Assembly (NCBI GenBank): GCA_017642445.1
Contig: JAGCPA010000088.1
Location: 1 to 63,392 of the forward strand
Length of the DNA: 63,392 nucleotides
Direction: 5' to 3'
Source of the DNA: Spirochaetia bacterium
Lineage (GTDB): Bacteria > Spirochaetota > Spirochaetia > CADAEX01
Numbering within the stretch: the stretch's first letter is position 1; every line of letters begins with the position of its first letter. Positions 26,108 to 34,285 of the stretch are shown here, one piece after another. The notes under the pieces were generated by a model that worked only from the letters and a program-made list of their open reading frames with translations, did not search any database and was not told the origin of the DNA. Position numbers and translations under genes: made by a program.

Positions 26108-26120
26108 TTGGGTTTATAAT
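26093..26120 (+). promoter_or_regulatory. Promoter of bcp
   Basis: TTGAAA (26093-26098), 16 bases, TATAAT (26115-26120). The start codon follows 39 bases later with its own ribosome site, so this gene is leadered. Confidence 0.75.
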
Positions 26121-26159
26121 TTATTACTGGATAAAGACATTTCTGCGGGAGGTATATTT

Positions 26160-26612
26160 ATGCTGGATATCAATACAAAAGCACCGGACTTCAAGCTGCC
26201 GGACCAGGATGGGAAGATGCATACTCTGTCTGAATATAAGGGACAGAAGGTGATTCTCTACTTCTATCCGAAGGACAATACATCGGGATGCACAAAGCAG
26301 GCCTGCGGGTTCTCGGAGCTCTATCCTCAGTTCAGGGAGAAGGGGGCCGTGGTGCTTGGTGTGAGCAAGGACAGCGTGGAGAGCCACAAGAAGTTCCAGC
26401 AGAAGTTCAACCTGAAGTTCACTCTTCTGGCAGATACTGAGCTTGAGGCAATCAAGGCCTATGATGTATGGAAAGAGAAGAATATGTACGGCAAGAAGAG
26501 CTTCGGAGTGGTGCGCACCACCTACCTGATTGACGAGAAGGGCATGATTATAAAGGCGGCAGAGAAGGTGAATGCCGCAGAAAACCCGGCCGATACCCTG
26601 AATCTGATTTAA
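26160..26612 (+). CDS. bcp: Bcp-type thioredoxin-dependent peroxiredoxin
   Basis: A 150-residue peroxiredoxin of the PrxQ/BCP group. YPKDNTSGCTKQACGF carries the peroxidatic Cys44 and the resolving Cys49 five residues on, the two-cysteine form. It reduces peroxides and alkyl hydroperoxides in the cytoplasm using thioredoxin. The ATG is preceded by GGGAGG at good spacing, and a TTGAAA-16-TATAAT promoter lies about 40 bases upstream next to a 25-bp tandem repeat. Length is normal. Confidence 0.92.
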   Translation: MLDINTKAPDFKLPDQDGKMHTLSEYKGQKVILYFYPKDNTSGCTKQACGFSELYPQFREKGAVVLGVSKDSVESHKKFQQKFNLKFTLLADTELEAIKAYDVWKEKNMYGKKSFGVVRTTYLIDEKGMIIKAAEKVNAAENPADTLNLI

Positions 26613-26663
26613 AGGGTCAAATTATCTGTTGCTTTTGGGTCAAGGTGTGATATAATAAGGTCA
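26609..26663. repeat. TGACC-family repeat cluster 4 (divergent copies)
   Basis: Between bcp and the Fic-like gene. TTAAAGGGTCA (26609, overlapping the bcp stop), a looser TTTTGGGTCA (26633) and TAATAAGGTCA (26653), all in one orientation. The last ends one base before the ATG. These are less exact than the other clusters. Confidence 0.55.
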
Positions 26664-26664
26664 A

Positions 26665-27414
26665 ATGTATCAGACCCCATTCAAAATTAAAGCTGAAGCT
26701 ATCCAGCTTATTTCGGACATTGCCGAGCTGCAGGCTCTCTGCGGCGGCAAAGGGGAGAAGCCAGCCTCTTACAGGTCGCTTCTCAGGGAATATCTGCCCG
26801 AAAAGTTCAGGCAGGGGTACGGCACAGGCCGTCTTCCGTTCCTGATGCAGGATCTTCTGGGCTGGGTGGACAAGGCACCTGACCACATCCTGATAAAAGG
26901 GTGCGAGCTGCTCTATGAGCTTGAGACAAACCAGCCCTTCGAAGCCGACAACGGCGTTATAGGGCGGAAGTGCCTGCTTGCTCTCCTGGGTACCTGGAAC
27001 CCTGTGTTCCTGACCCTTCCTATCGAAGATGCGGTCGAGGCTGTCCATGGCCAGTACCGGTATGCACTCCGCGCCAGCAGCGATGCAGGCAACTCCGGCG
27101 ACTTCATCACCTTTGTGCTGAACCTGATATTATCTGAGCTGAAGAAGTGTGGGAAGCCTGGCAAGGTGGCAGCTCCGAAGGCAGCAGGTGAAGCTGTACC
27201 TCGTGACCCGATAAATGACCCGATAAAAACTGACCTTATAAATGACCTTTTAAATGTGCTGAGAGAGAACCCGGCCGCCACTTACGATGCTCTGGCTGCT
27301 CAGCTGGGAGTATCCCCGGCCACAGTAAAGCGGCGCCTGGCTGATCTTAAGAAGGCTGGTACCATAGTGAGGGAAGGCTCCAAGAAAGCCGGCACCTGGA
27401 AAGTGATAGGATAA
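26665..27414 (+). CDS. Degenerate Fic-like protein with a C-terminal winged helix
   Basis: A 249-residue protein I only partly recognise. Residues 90-101 read QPFEADNGVIGR, which looks like the Fic signature HPFxDGNGRxGR with the catalytic His replaced by Gln90 and other positions changed. The last 50 residues (YDALAAQLGVSPATVKRRL) form a winged helix-turn-helix like that found at the C terminus of many Fic proteins. The linker (about 180-197) is built from four TGACC repeats that encode DPIN/DLIN tetrapeptides. Because the active His is missing, AMP transfer is unlikely; a DNA-binding role is plausible. A repeat half-site ends two bases before the ATG, and there is no obvious ribosome site. 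Confidence 0.5.
   Translation: MYQTPFKIKAEAIQLISDIAELQALCGGKGEKPASYRSLLREYLPEKFRQGYGTGRLPFLMQDLLGWVDKAPDHILIKGCELLYELETNQPFEADNGVIGRKCLLALLGTWNPVFLTLPIEDAVEAVHGQYRYALRASSDAGNSGDFITFVLNLILSELKKCGKPGKVAAPKAAGEAVPRDPINDPIKTDLINDLLNVLRENPAATYDALAAQLGVSPATVKRRLADLKKAGTIVREGSKKAGTWKVIG
27204..27253. repeat. TGACC-family repeat cluster 5
   Basis: Four units in a row inside the Fic-like gene: TGACCCGATAA at 27204 and 27216, TGACCTTATAA at 27231, TGACCTTTTAA at 27243 (pitches 12, 15 and 12). Read in frame they encode DPIN, DPIK, DLIN and DLLN, making a linker before the winged helix. Confidence 0.82.
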
Positions 27415-27424
27415 GGAGAGAACT

Positions 27425-27994
27425 ATGAAATATGCTGATGCGGAAACTTTGCTTAAGAAATATGTGAGCAGCGACACACTGCTCAGGCACAGCAAGACAG
27501 TGTCTGTTGCAATGAAGTACTTTGCCCAGAAGAGTGGGGAGGCTGACCCTGAGTTCTGGGAGTGCGTGGGGCTGCTCCACGACATAGACTTTGAGAAATA
27601 TCCCGACCAGCACTGCATAAAGTGCAAGGATATTTTCGAGGCAGAGAAAGCCAACTTTCCTGACATCACCGACGAGCTTGTACATGCGGTTCAGAGCCAC
27701 GGCTGGAAGCTGTGCTGCGATGTTGAGCCCACCTCTTATATGGAGAAGGTGCTCTATACTGTGGATGAGCTTACCGGCCTTATCTTCGCCTGCGCCATGG
27801 CCCGTCCTTCCAAGAGCGTGACCGACATGGAGGTGAAGTCTGTGACCAAGAAGTTCAAGACTCTGGCCTTTGCCGCCGGCTGCAACCGCGAGGTTATAAA
27901 AGAGGGAGCTGCCCTGATGGGCAAGGAGCTTAACGATGTGATCCAGGACTGTATCCTGGCTATGAGGACTGAACACGAAGCCTGTGGGTGCTGA
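27425..27994 (+). CDS. HD-domain phosphohydrolase
   Basis: A 189-residue protein with the HD signature HDID after LLRHSKTV; an early histidine and a later HGW motif complete a possible metal site. It belongs to the group of small HD hydrolases annotated as HDIG/HD-superfamily proteins whose substrates are nucleotides or unknown. ATAAGGAGAG lies just upstream of the ATG. It follows the Fic-like gene by ten bases and overlaps nothing upstream, and the cupin gene begins one base after its stop, so the three are probably cotranscribed. Confidence 0.78.
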   Translation: MKYADAETLLKKYVSSDTLLRHSKTVSVAMKYFAQKSGEADPEFWECVGLLHDIDFEKYPDQHCIKCKDIFEAEKANFPDITDELVHAVQSHGWKLCCDVEPTSYMEKVLYTVDELTGLIFACAMARPSKSVTDMEVKSVTKKFKTLAFAAGCNREVIKEGAALMGKELNDVIQDCILAMRTEHEACGC

Positions 27995-27995
27995 T

Positions 27996-28325
27996 ATGGT
28001 AATAGATTTCAACAAGATGAAAGAAGAGATACTCCATCATTTCAAGGGTGGGGAGAAATATATGATGGCCAAGATGGTGGATGACGGCACAAACAAGATT
28101 CTGCTGAGCCGTCTGATTCCCGGCGCCACTGTGGGAAAGCACACTCACGACACCTCAAGCGAGATTATCTTTATCCTTGAGGGGCATGGTATTTCCTATG
28201 TCGATGATGAGGAGACCAAGGTGGGACCTGGCTGCTGCCAGTACTGCCCCAAGGGACATTCCCACCAGCTTATAAATACCGGCACCAAGGATTTGGTCTT
28301 CTTTGCCGTAGTGCCGGCACAATAA
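27996..28325 (+). CDS. Small cupin-domain protein
   Basis: A 109-residue single-cupin protein. Motif 1 is GKHTHDTSSEIIFILEG, with the two histidines and glutamate that bind metal. Motif 2 is PKGHSHQLINTG. Such proteins include sugar isomerases, dioxygenases and metal sensors, so no reaction can be assigned. A GTG four codons upstream is an alternative start. It is convergent with the phosphoketolase gene six bases away, leaving no room for a separate terminator. Confidence 0.8.
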   Translation: MVIDFNKMKEEILHHFKGGEKYMMAKMVDDGTNKILLSRLIPGATVGKHTHDTSSEIIFILEGHGISYVDDEETKVGPGCCQYCPKGHSHQLINTGTKDLVFFAVVPAQ

Positions 28326-28331
28326 TTTAAT

Positions 28332-30686
28332 TTAACTCCACTTCCAGTCTGCAACCTCTGGCAGGTCCACGCCGTACTTGGCTATGTACTGCTTGTGCTC
28401 CACCAGCTTGTCCTTCATCTGCTGGATCAGGTATGCGCCACGGTTACCCAGCTGAGGCAGGTTGTAGATAGCGCTCTGCACCAGATTGAACCGGTCGATG
28501 CCGTTGAGCACTCTCATGTCGAACGGTGTGGTGATGGTTCCTTCCTCGATATAGCCCCGGACATGGAGATTCTTGTTGGTCCGCTTGTAGGTGAGCTGGT
28601 GGATCAGGGATGGATAGCCGTGGAATGCGAAGATGATAGGCTTGTACTTTGTGAAGAGGGCATCGTACTCCTTCTGGGAAAGGCCGTGCGGATGCTGAGA
28701 GTCGGACTGGAGCCGCATAAGGTCAACAACGTTGATGACCCTTATCTTGAGCTCGGGGAATGCAGACCGCAGTATGGTAACAGCCGCCAGTGTCTCCAGT
28801 GTAGGAGTGTCTCCTGCGCAGGCCATGATGATATCCGGCTCCGCACCCTGGTCGGTGGAGGCCCACTGCCAGATTCCGATTCCCTGTCTTGTGTGCTTAA
28901 CTGCCTGCTCCATGGTCAGCCACTGTGGCCGCGGATGCTTGGATGCAACGATTACGTTGACATAGTTACGGCTCCTGATGCAGTGGTCGTAGCAGGAGAG
29001 GAGGCAGTTGGCATCTGGCGGCAGGTAGAGGCGCACGACGTCGGCCTTCTTGTTTGCAACGTGGTCCAGGAAGCCTGGATCCTGATGGGTGAATCCGTTG
29101 TGGTCCTGCTGCCATACGTTGGAAGCGAGGATGTATGTGAGCGATGATATCTTCTCTCTCCAAGGGAGCTGGTTGCACACCTTGAGCCACTTTGCGTGCT
29201 GAGAGAACATTGAGTCCACGATCCTGATGAATGCCTCGTAGCTTGTGAAGAAGCCGTGGCGGCCGGTGAGGAGGTAGCCTTCAAGCATTCCCTGGCACAC
29301 GTGCTCTGAGAGCATTGAGTCCATGACTCTTCCTTCCGGTGAAAGATGGTCGTCCTCCGGCAGAATATCGCCGCACCATGAGCGGTTGTCAACCTCGAAC
29401 ATAGGGCCGAGCCGGTTGGATGTGGTCTCGTCCGGACCGAAGGAGCGGAAGTTCCTTGCCTCCTGATTCAGCTTGTAGATGTCCCTGACAAAGGTGCCCA
29501 GCACCTTCATGTCCTGATCCTCCACACTGCCTGGGAACGGGATGTTGACTGCATAATCCCGGAAGTCCGGCATCCTGAGGTCCTTGAGGAGCTTTCCACC
29601 GTTGGCATGGGGGTTTGCACCCATCCTGAGAGTTCCCTTCGGTGGGAAATCCTGAAGCTCTTTCACAGGGACTCCGTTCTTGTCGAACAGCTCCTGTGGC
29701 TTGTAGCTCTTGAGCCATTTCTCGATCAGCTTGATATGCTCTGGTGTATCGGGCTGTACCGGCACCTGATGTGCTCTCCAGTAGTCCTCCACCTTGAGGC
29801 CGTCCACCTCTTTAGGGCCTGTCCAGCCCTTTGGAGCGCGGAGTATGATCATAGGCCAGCGCGGACGCTTGGTATCGCCCTTTTCCCTGGCTGCCTTCTG
29901 GAAGGACTGAATCTGCTGGATACAGAGATCCAGGGTGTCGGCCATCTTCCGGTGCATCTTGGCAGGGTCGCTTCCCTCCACAAAGTATGGCATCCAGCCG
30001 CACCCCTTGAAGAAGGCCTCAAGCTCGGCATGAGAGATGCGGGCAAGCACTGTCGGGTTTGCGATTTTGTAGCCGTTGAGGTGCAGGATAGGGAGCACTG
30101 CGCCGTCGTTCTTCACAGAGAGGAATTTGTTCAGCTGCCAGCTGGTGGCAAGAGGTCCGGTCTCGGCCTCGCCGTCGCCTACCACGCAGGCTGCGATAAG
30201 GGTAGGGTTGTCCAGGACTGCACCGAAAGCGTGGGCAAGTGAATAGCCCAGCTCGCCACCTTCGTTGATTGAACCCGGGGTCTCAGGTGCCACATGGCTC
30301 GGGATTCCGCCCGGGAAGCTGAACTGCTTGAAAAGGCGCTGCATTCCCTCTTTGTCCTGGGTGATGTTCGGGTATACCTCCTGATAGCTGCCGTCAAGCC
30401 AGTCCTGGGCAACCATGGCGTTTCCGCCGTGTCCCGGACCGGAGAGGTAGATCATGTCCAGCTCCTTCTCCTTGATCACGCGGTTTAAGTGGGTATAGAT
30501 GAAGTTCTGGCCGGGGCAGGTTCCCCAGTGGCCTACGATTTTTTTCTTGATATGTTCCGGCTTCAGCGGTTTTTCCAGAAGCGGGTTATCCAAAAGATAG
30601 AGCTGGCAGGCAGTCAGGTAGTTGCTGGCGCGCCACCAGGCATCCATGGTCTTGAGTTCTTTGTCTGTTGCATGTTTGATTCTCAT
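28332..30686 (-). CDS. xfp: Xylulose-5-phosphate/fructose-6-phosphate phosphoketolase
   Basis: A 784-residue thiamine diphosphate enzyme that splits Xu5P or F6P with phosphate into acetyl phosphate and an aldose phosphate, the key step of a heterofermentative or bifid-type route. Seen motifs are [23 protein letters not shown], the ThDP/Mg motif GDGEAETGP, and HPRPQWL near the C terminus. Length is normal. AAGGGAGAGA lies before the ATG, and a TTGACA-17-TACCCT promoter lies upstream. It implies that this organism makes acetyl phosphate from sugars without pyruvate. It is not in an operon with other pentose genes here. Confidence 0.95.
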   Translation of the reverse strand: MRIKHATDKELKTMDAWWRASNYLTACQLYLLDNPLLEKPLKPEHIKKKIVGHWGTCPGQNFIYTHLNRVIKEKELDMIYLSGPGHGGNAMVAQDWLDGSYQEVYPNITQDKEGMQRLFKQFSFPGGIPSHVAPETPGSINEGGELGYSLAHAFGAVLDNPTLIAACVVGDGEAETGPLATSWQLNKFLSVKNDGAVLPILHLNGYKIANPTVLARISHAELEAFFKGCGWMPYFVEGSDPAKMHRKMADTLDLCIQQIQSFQKAAREKGDTKRPRWPMIILRAPKGWTGPKEVDGLKVEDYWRAHQVPVQPDTPEHIKLIEKWLKSYKPQELFDKNGVPVKELQDFPPKGTLRMGANPHANGGKLLKDLRMPDFRDYAVNIPFPGSVEDQDMKVLGTFVRDIYKLNQEARNFRSFGPDETTSNRLGPMFEVDNRSWCGDILPEDDHLSPEGRVMDSMLSEHVCQGMLEGYLLTGRHGFFTSYEAFIRIVDSMFSQHAKWLKVCNQLPWREKISSLTYILASNVWQQDHNGFTHQDPGFLDHVANKKADVVRLYLPPDANCLLSCYDHCIRSRNYVNVIVASKHPRPQWLTMEQAVKHTRQGIGIWQWASTDQGAEPDIIMACAGDTPTLETLAAVTILRSAFPELKIRVINVVDLMRLQSDSQHPHGLSQKEYDALFTKYKPIIFAFHGYPSLIHQLTYKRTNKNLHVRGYIEEGTITTPFDMRVLNGIDRFNLVQSAIYNLPQLGNRGAYLIQQMKDKLVEHKQYIAKYGVDLPEVADWKWS

Positions 30687-30704
30687 TTGTCTCTCCCTTC
30701 AGAA

Positions 30705-30733
30705 AGGGTACCATAAAGAGGGGTATCTGTCAA
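30705..30733 (-). promoter_or_regulatory. Promoter of xfp
   Basis: On the minus strand TTGACA (30733-30728), 17 bases, TACCCT (30710-30705). A ribosome site AAGGGAGAGA follows before the ATG. Confidence 0.55.
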
Positions 30734-30741
30734 ATTTAGAA

Positions 30742-32061
30742 CTATTCTTTATCTGCGCCGATAAGGCCGTTTCTGGTGTTGTACTTGAGGAGGATGATGG
30801 CAGTGGTCATGACTATGATCTCGATGATGAGGGGTGCGAACCAGAGGTTCCGGGGGCCGAGCACCGCAGGGATTGAGAGGATTACGATTGAATTGACCAC
30901 GAAAGCCCGCAGTACATGGATGGAGAGGGCAGCCTTGCTCCTGGTGGTGGAGTAGAGGAATGCAGAGATAGTGACAGTGACTGCCTCGAGCAGTATGGAG
31001 ACCAGATACTTGGGCATATGCTGGTTGAAGAGTGCAATGGCCGCCTGGTTTGAGTTGAAGAGGAGAGCGACGGTCGGGCCAGAGAAAAGGAGGAAGAAGT
31101 TGACTATCATTCCGCCTCCTACGCTGATGAAGAGGCCAGCCCTGAGATAATAGCGCAGGTCGCTTTCGTTCTCCTCGCCGTAGCTGTTTCCGAACAGAGG
31201 CTGGAGTCCCTGGCTGGCCCCTACGAAGATGGAGGCGGAGAAGGTTGCTATGTACATAAGGAGCGAGTAGGCGTTGAGTGCGTCATCTCCGAGATGACGG
31301 GCCAGCATGACATTGGTGAGCACCATTGTGACCGGGGTTCCGAACTGGGCCACGCACTCAGGCATTCCCCGTTTGAACATGTTGAATATAAGGCTTGGAA
31401 CAATCTGCAGCCTCCCCAGCCGGAGTTTGCCGCGCTTCCGGAGGAAGTGGCCGAAGGCGAAGAGGAGCGACAGGGTCTGGGCCGAGCCGGTGGCCAGAGC
31501 TGCCCCTTTAAGCCCCATGTGGAGCGGGAAAATAAGTATGTAGTCTCCGACTATGTTGAGCACCGAGGAGCCGACAGTGAGTATGCTGACCAGCTCCGGG
31601 ACACCGTCGTTCCGGGCAAAGCCGAGGAACGCGCTGTTGAGGCAGCAGGGGATGATGAATATGGAGTACCAGAAGAGGTATTCCTTGACCAGAGGGTAGA
31701 AGGTGTCGGTGGCACCCAGCATCCTGGCCAGAGGGCCTGTGAATATGGTTCCGAAAAGGCAGAGCACTGTCCCTATGGCCGCGTTGAGTGCTATGGCCAG
31801 GGTGAAGACCTGGTTCGCACCATCGAAATCTTTGCGTCCTATGCGGATTGCAGTTATGGTGAGGGCCCCGATGGTTGTGAGCATGGTGAATGCTGTGAAG
31901 AACATGATGAAAGGGAATGCGATGTTGATTGCGCCGACCGCATTTATTCCCACCCCGTGGCCCACGAAGATGCCGTCCACGATTCCGAAGAAGAAGATGC
32001 TGACCATGCTGAGTATAGAGGGGAGTGTGTAGCGTATAAGCTTACGGGTCTGGTCCTTCAT
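30742..32061 (-). CDS. MATE-family efflux transporter
   Basis: A 439-residue protein with about twelve hydrophobic segments. It begins KLIRYTLPSILSMVS and has DGIFVGHGVG in the first loop; two similar halves are visible (a second start-like segment near residue 230). This is the DinF/MATE multidrug-sodium or proton antiporter fold. Drugs or metabolites exported cannot be named. Its promoter (TTTACA-17-TAGAAT) overlaps that of rplM on the other strand, and only about nine bases separate the -10 from the ATG. Confidence 0.88.
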   Translation of the reverse strand: MKDQTRKLIRYTLPSILSMVSIFFFGIVDGIFVGHGVGINAVGAINIAFPFIMFFTAFTMLTTIGALTITAIRIGRKDFDGANQVFTLAIALNAAIGTVLCLFGTIFTGPLARMLGATDTFYPLVKEYLFWYSIFIIPCCLNSAFLGFARNDGVPELVSILTVGSSVLNIVGDYILIFPLHMGLKGAALATGSAQTLSLLFAFGHFLRKRGKLRLGRLQIVPSLIFNMFKRGMPECVAQFGTPVTMVLTNVMLARHLGDDALNAYSLLMYIATFSASIFVGASQGLQPLFGNSYGEENESDLRYYLRAGLFISVGGGMIVNFFLLFSGPTVALLFNSNQAAIALFNQHMPKYLVSILLEAVTVTISAFLYSTTRSKAALSIHVLRAFVVNSIVILSIPAVLGPRNLWFAPLIIEIIVMTTAIILLKYNTRNGLIGADKE

Positions 32062-32070
32062 TGCAACGAT

Positions 32071-32099
32071 ATTCTAACCCTATTGACAAATTTTGTAAA
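32071..32099 (-). promoter_or_regulatory. Promoter of the MATE gene
   Basis: On the minus strand TTTACA (32099-32094), 17 bases, TAGAAT (32076-32071), then nine bases to the ATG. It overlaps the rplM promoter on the other strand, so the two may compete. Confidence 0.55.
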
Positions 32100-32119
32100 A
32101 TCATTAAATTTATTATACT
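32083..32119 (+). promoter_or_regulatory. Promoter region of rplM-rpsI
   Basis: TTGACA (32083-32088) with TAAATT 16 bases on, and an overlapping TTGTAA (32093-32098) with TATACT 15 bases on (32114-32119). One or both could drive the ribosomal operon. Confidence 0.6.
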
Positions 32120-32223
32120 TGTATTAGAATCTGCCCAGACTGCGCAGTTATGAGTCCGTTACCTTCATACCTGCCTGCTTCTAACAGGATGGTGCAGAGA
32201 AAAATTTTATAAAGGACTATGAA
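32120..32223 (+). promoter_or_regulatory. Leader of rplM with possible autoregulatory hairpins
   Basis: About 100 bases between the promoter and the rplM start. It holds the 10-bp palindrome ACTGCGCAGT (32139-32148) and a possible hairpin CCTG-CTTCTAA-CAGG enclosed by CTGC and GCAG. L13 represses its own leader in other bacteria; whether this is that site is inference. Confidence 0.4.
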
Positions 32224-32652
32224 ATGAAAACTATCTTTGTTAAACCAAAAGATGTTGTCAGAAAATGGTACGTGCTGGACGCTGAGGGAGTTCCTCTGGG
32301 ACGCGTTGCTGTTAAGGCTGCTAACCTTGCAAGAGGCAAGCACAAGGCATGCTATGTTCCTCATCAGGAGATCGGCGATTTCGTTATCATCATCAATGCT
32401 GAGAAAGCAATTGTGACTGGCGGCAAAGAAGATAAAAAGATTTACTATAACTACTCTGGATATCCAGGCGGAATGAGAGCAGAGACCTACAGAGCTGTTC
32501 TTGAGAAGAAGCCTACTTATCCGATGGAAAGAGCTGTAAAGGGAATGCTCCCACACGGCGCTTTAGGAAACAAGCTTTTCGCTAACGTAAAGATTTACGC
32601 AGGACCTGATCATCCACATGCTGCACAGAATCCTGAAAAGCTGGAAATCTGA
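32224..32652 (+). CDS. rplM: Ribosomal protein L13
   Basis: A 142-residue large-subunit protein of normal length. The start MKTIFVKPKDVVRKWYVLDA and the conserved MLPHGALGNKLFANVKIYAG are clear. It is followed 18 bases on by rpsI, the universal bacterial pairing. Codon use is strongly biased (AGA, CTT, GCT), unlike the surrounding genes, as expected for a highly expressed gene. A 100-nt leader with hairpins precedes it, which could hold the autoregulatory L13 site known in other bacteria. Confidence 0.98.
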   Translation: MKTIFVKPKDVVRKWYVLDAEGVPLGRVAVKAANLARGKHKACYVPHQEIGDFVIIINAEKAIVTGGKEDKKIYYNYSGYPGGMRAETYRAVLEKKPTYPMERAVKGMLPHGALGNKLFANVKIYAGPDHPHAAQNPEKLEI

Positions 32653-32670
32653 GGATAAGGAGAGTAAGAA

Positions 32671-33069
32671 GTGGCAAAAATAACTAATCTTTCATTAGGA
32701 ACAGGAAGAAGAAAAACTTCTGTTGCACGGGTTTATCTGAGAAACGGAAACGGTGCCATCATGGTGAACGGAAAGAGCGTTGAGGCTTATTTCGCAAACC
32801 CAGAGCACGTGTTCACTGTAAAGCAGCCTCTGGTAGCTACAGCTTCCGAAGGCAAGTTTGATATCCTTATCAATGTTAAGGGCGGCGGAGTCAGAGGTCA
32901 GGCTGGTGCCTGCAGACATGGTATCGCAAGAGCTCTTGCAGCCAACGATGAGTCAAACATCAGCGTACTCCATGCCAACGGATTCCTCACCAGAGACTCC
33001 AGAATGGTAGAGAGAAAGAAATATGGTAGACGCGGTGCGAGAAGAAGATTCCAGTTCTCAAAACGTTAA
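32671..33069 (+). CDS. rpsI: Ribosomal protein S9
   Basis: A 132-residue small-subunit protein started at GTG after AAGGAGAG. Typical features are GTGRRKTSVARVYLR at the N terminus, GVRGQAGACRHGIARAL in the middle, and the basic tail RGARRRFQFSKR whose last residues reach the P-site tRNA. The final 47 bases overlap the start of recX in another frame. Codon bias matches rplM. Confidence 0.98.
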   Translation: MAKITNLSLGTGRRKTSVARVYLRNGNGAIMVNGKSVEAYFANPEHVFTVKQPLVATASEGKFDILINVKGGGVRGQAGACRHGIARALAANDESNISVLHANGFLTRDSRMVERKKYGRRGARRRFQFSKR

Positions 33070-33691
33070 TATCTATATTACCGGAATTCATACAAAGGAG
33101 GCATTCACCGAGGTGTCAATCTCGACTGGTGCCTCTTTTTTTATTTCCGACTCAGACTATCTTGCTTTTCCCTATGCCAAGGGAGATGAGATTTCAGGCG
33201 AAGTTGTGGAGCAGCTGGAGAGAGGCCACAGACTGATCCTATGCCGCTCCAAGGCGTTATCTCTTCTGGACCTTGCCGAGCACTCTGCCTTTATGCTCCG
33301 CACCAAGCTGAGGCAGCGCGGTTTCGAGGCACCTGTGGTGGAGGCTGTCCTTGCACAGCTTAAGGAAAAGAATTATCTTGATGACAGGCGCTTTGCACAG
33401 CTTTGGGTACGTTCCCGCCTGAAGAGGAACCCGGCCGGAAAGAGCGTGCTGGTGTCGGGGCTCCGGGCAAAGGGTGTATCGGCCCGCGATGCGGAAGAGG
33501 CTGTGGCCGAGCTTCTGGATGAGGAGGCTCTTCTGGAAGGGGCCCGCAAGGTGTATAATAAAGCTGCCAGAAAGAAGAACTGCACACCCGAGAAGATTAA
33601 GGCGGCGATGCTGCAGAAGGGATACTCCCTCTCTGTCATAAGACTTATAACAAAGGAGGTCTTGGATGGAAAAGAAACGGAAGAGGATTAA
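33023..33691 (+). CDS. recX: RecX-like regulator of RecA
   Basis: A 222-residue protein with the three-helix repeats of RecX: LDLAEHSAFMLRTKLRQRGF, then YLDDRRFAQLWVRSRL, which is the family core. RecX binds RecA filaments and limits recombination. The ATG lies inside rpsI, preceded by GAGAGAAAG, so translation is coupled to the ribosomal operon. The N-terminal 60 residues are a less conserved beta-rich extension seen in many spirochaete and firmicute members. Placement behind rpsI rather than recA is unusual. Confidence 0.85.
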   Translation: MVDAVREEDSSSQNVNIYITGIHTKEAFTEVSISTGASFFISDSDYLAFPYAKGDEISGEVVEQLERGHRLILCRSKALSLLDLAEHSAFMLRTKLRQRGFEAPVVEAVLAQLKEKNYLDDRRFAQLWVRSRLKRNPAGKSVLVSGLRAKGVSARDAEEAVAELLDEEALLEGARKVYNKAARKKNCTPEKIKAAMLQKGYSLSVIRLITKEVLDGKETEED

Positions 33692-34247
33692 GATTTACTC
33701 TGCCCTGGAAGTGGCAAACATCTGTGGTGTAGTTAATCAGACTGCCATAAACTGGATAAAGAACGGCTCCCTCAAGGCCTTCACAACCCCCGGCGGCCAG
33801 TACCGGGTCTATGCCGAGCATCTGGTGGATTTTCTCAAGGAGCGGGGCATGAAGGTGCCTGCCGAGGTGCTCGAGAGCCTGAACGACGGCTTTGTGAACG
33901 ATAAAAAAGTGCTTATCATAAACACCGACCGTGTTGCTATAAAGGAGCTGCGGGATGCCCTTTCTGAGGCCCTCCCGGGATACTTGTTCATCTCGGCAGT
34001 CACCAGCTTCGATGCCGGCCGTCTCCTGATGGCTGAAAAGCCCGAGGTGATCATACTTAGCGAATCCTTCAAGGAGCTGACAGTGGAGAATCTGTACGAC
34101 ACTATCTCAAGCCGCCGGGACTACGAGAAGCCTGCCATCATCTTCATAGCCGAGGAGAACTCCACCGCAAAGGAGAGCAAGAAGGCAGACCTGTTCCTGC
34201 ATCAGCCGGTGGACATAGACAGGCTGGTGGAGTTTATCCGCTCCTAA
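33666..34247 (+). CDS. Helix-turn-helix protein with a degenerate receiver domain
   Basis: A 193-residue two-domain protein. Residues 10-55 match an excisionase/MerR-like DNA-binding domain (LEVANICGVVNQTAINWIKN, then TTPGGQYRVY). Residues 80-193 look like a response-regulator receiver, starting KKVLIINTD. However, the place of the phospho-accepting Asp reads IILSESF, with Ser or Glu instead, and one of the early acidic residues is missing. It would therefore be a phosphorylation-independent regulator. Target unknown. It overlaps recX by 26 nt with GGAGG upstream. The same domain pairing is known from several spirochaete and delta-proteobacterial regulators. Confidence 0.7.
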   Translation: MEKKRKRIKIYSALEVANICGVVNQTAINWIKNGSLKAFTTPGGQYRVYAEHLVDFLKERGMKVPAEVLESLNDGFVNDKKVLIINTDRVAIKELRDALSEALPGYLFISAVTSFDAGRLLMAEKPEVIILSESFKELTVENLYDTISSRRDYEKPAIIFIAEENSTAKESKKADLFLHQPVDIDRLVEFIRS

Positions 34248-34250
34248 CCC

Positions 34251-34279
34251 TTGTTTCAACTCCTGTTTTCAATTAAAAT
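34251..34279 (+). promoter_or_regulatory. Possible promoter of the pyrimidine phosphorylase gene
   Basis: TTGTTT (34251-34256), 17 bases, TAAAAT (34274-34279), then six bases to the ATG; no ribosome site. Confidence 0.5.
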
Positions 34280-34285
34280 GTCTCT

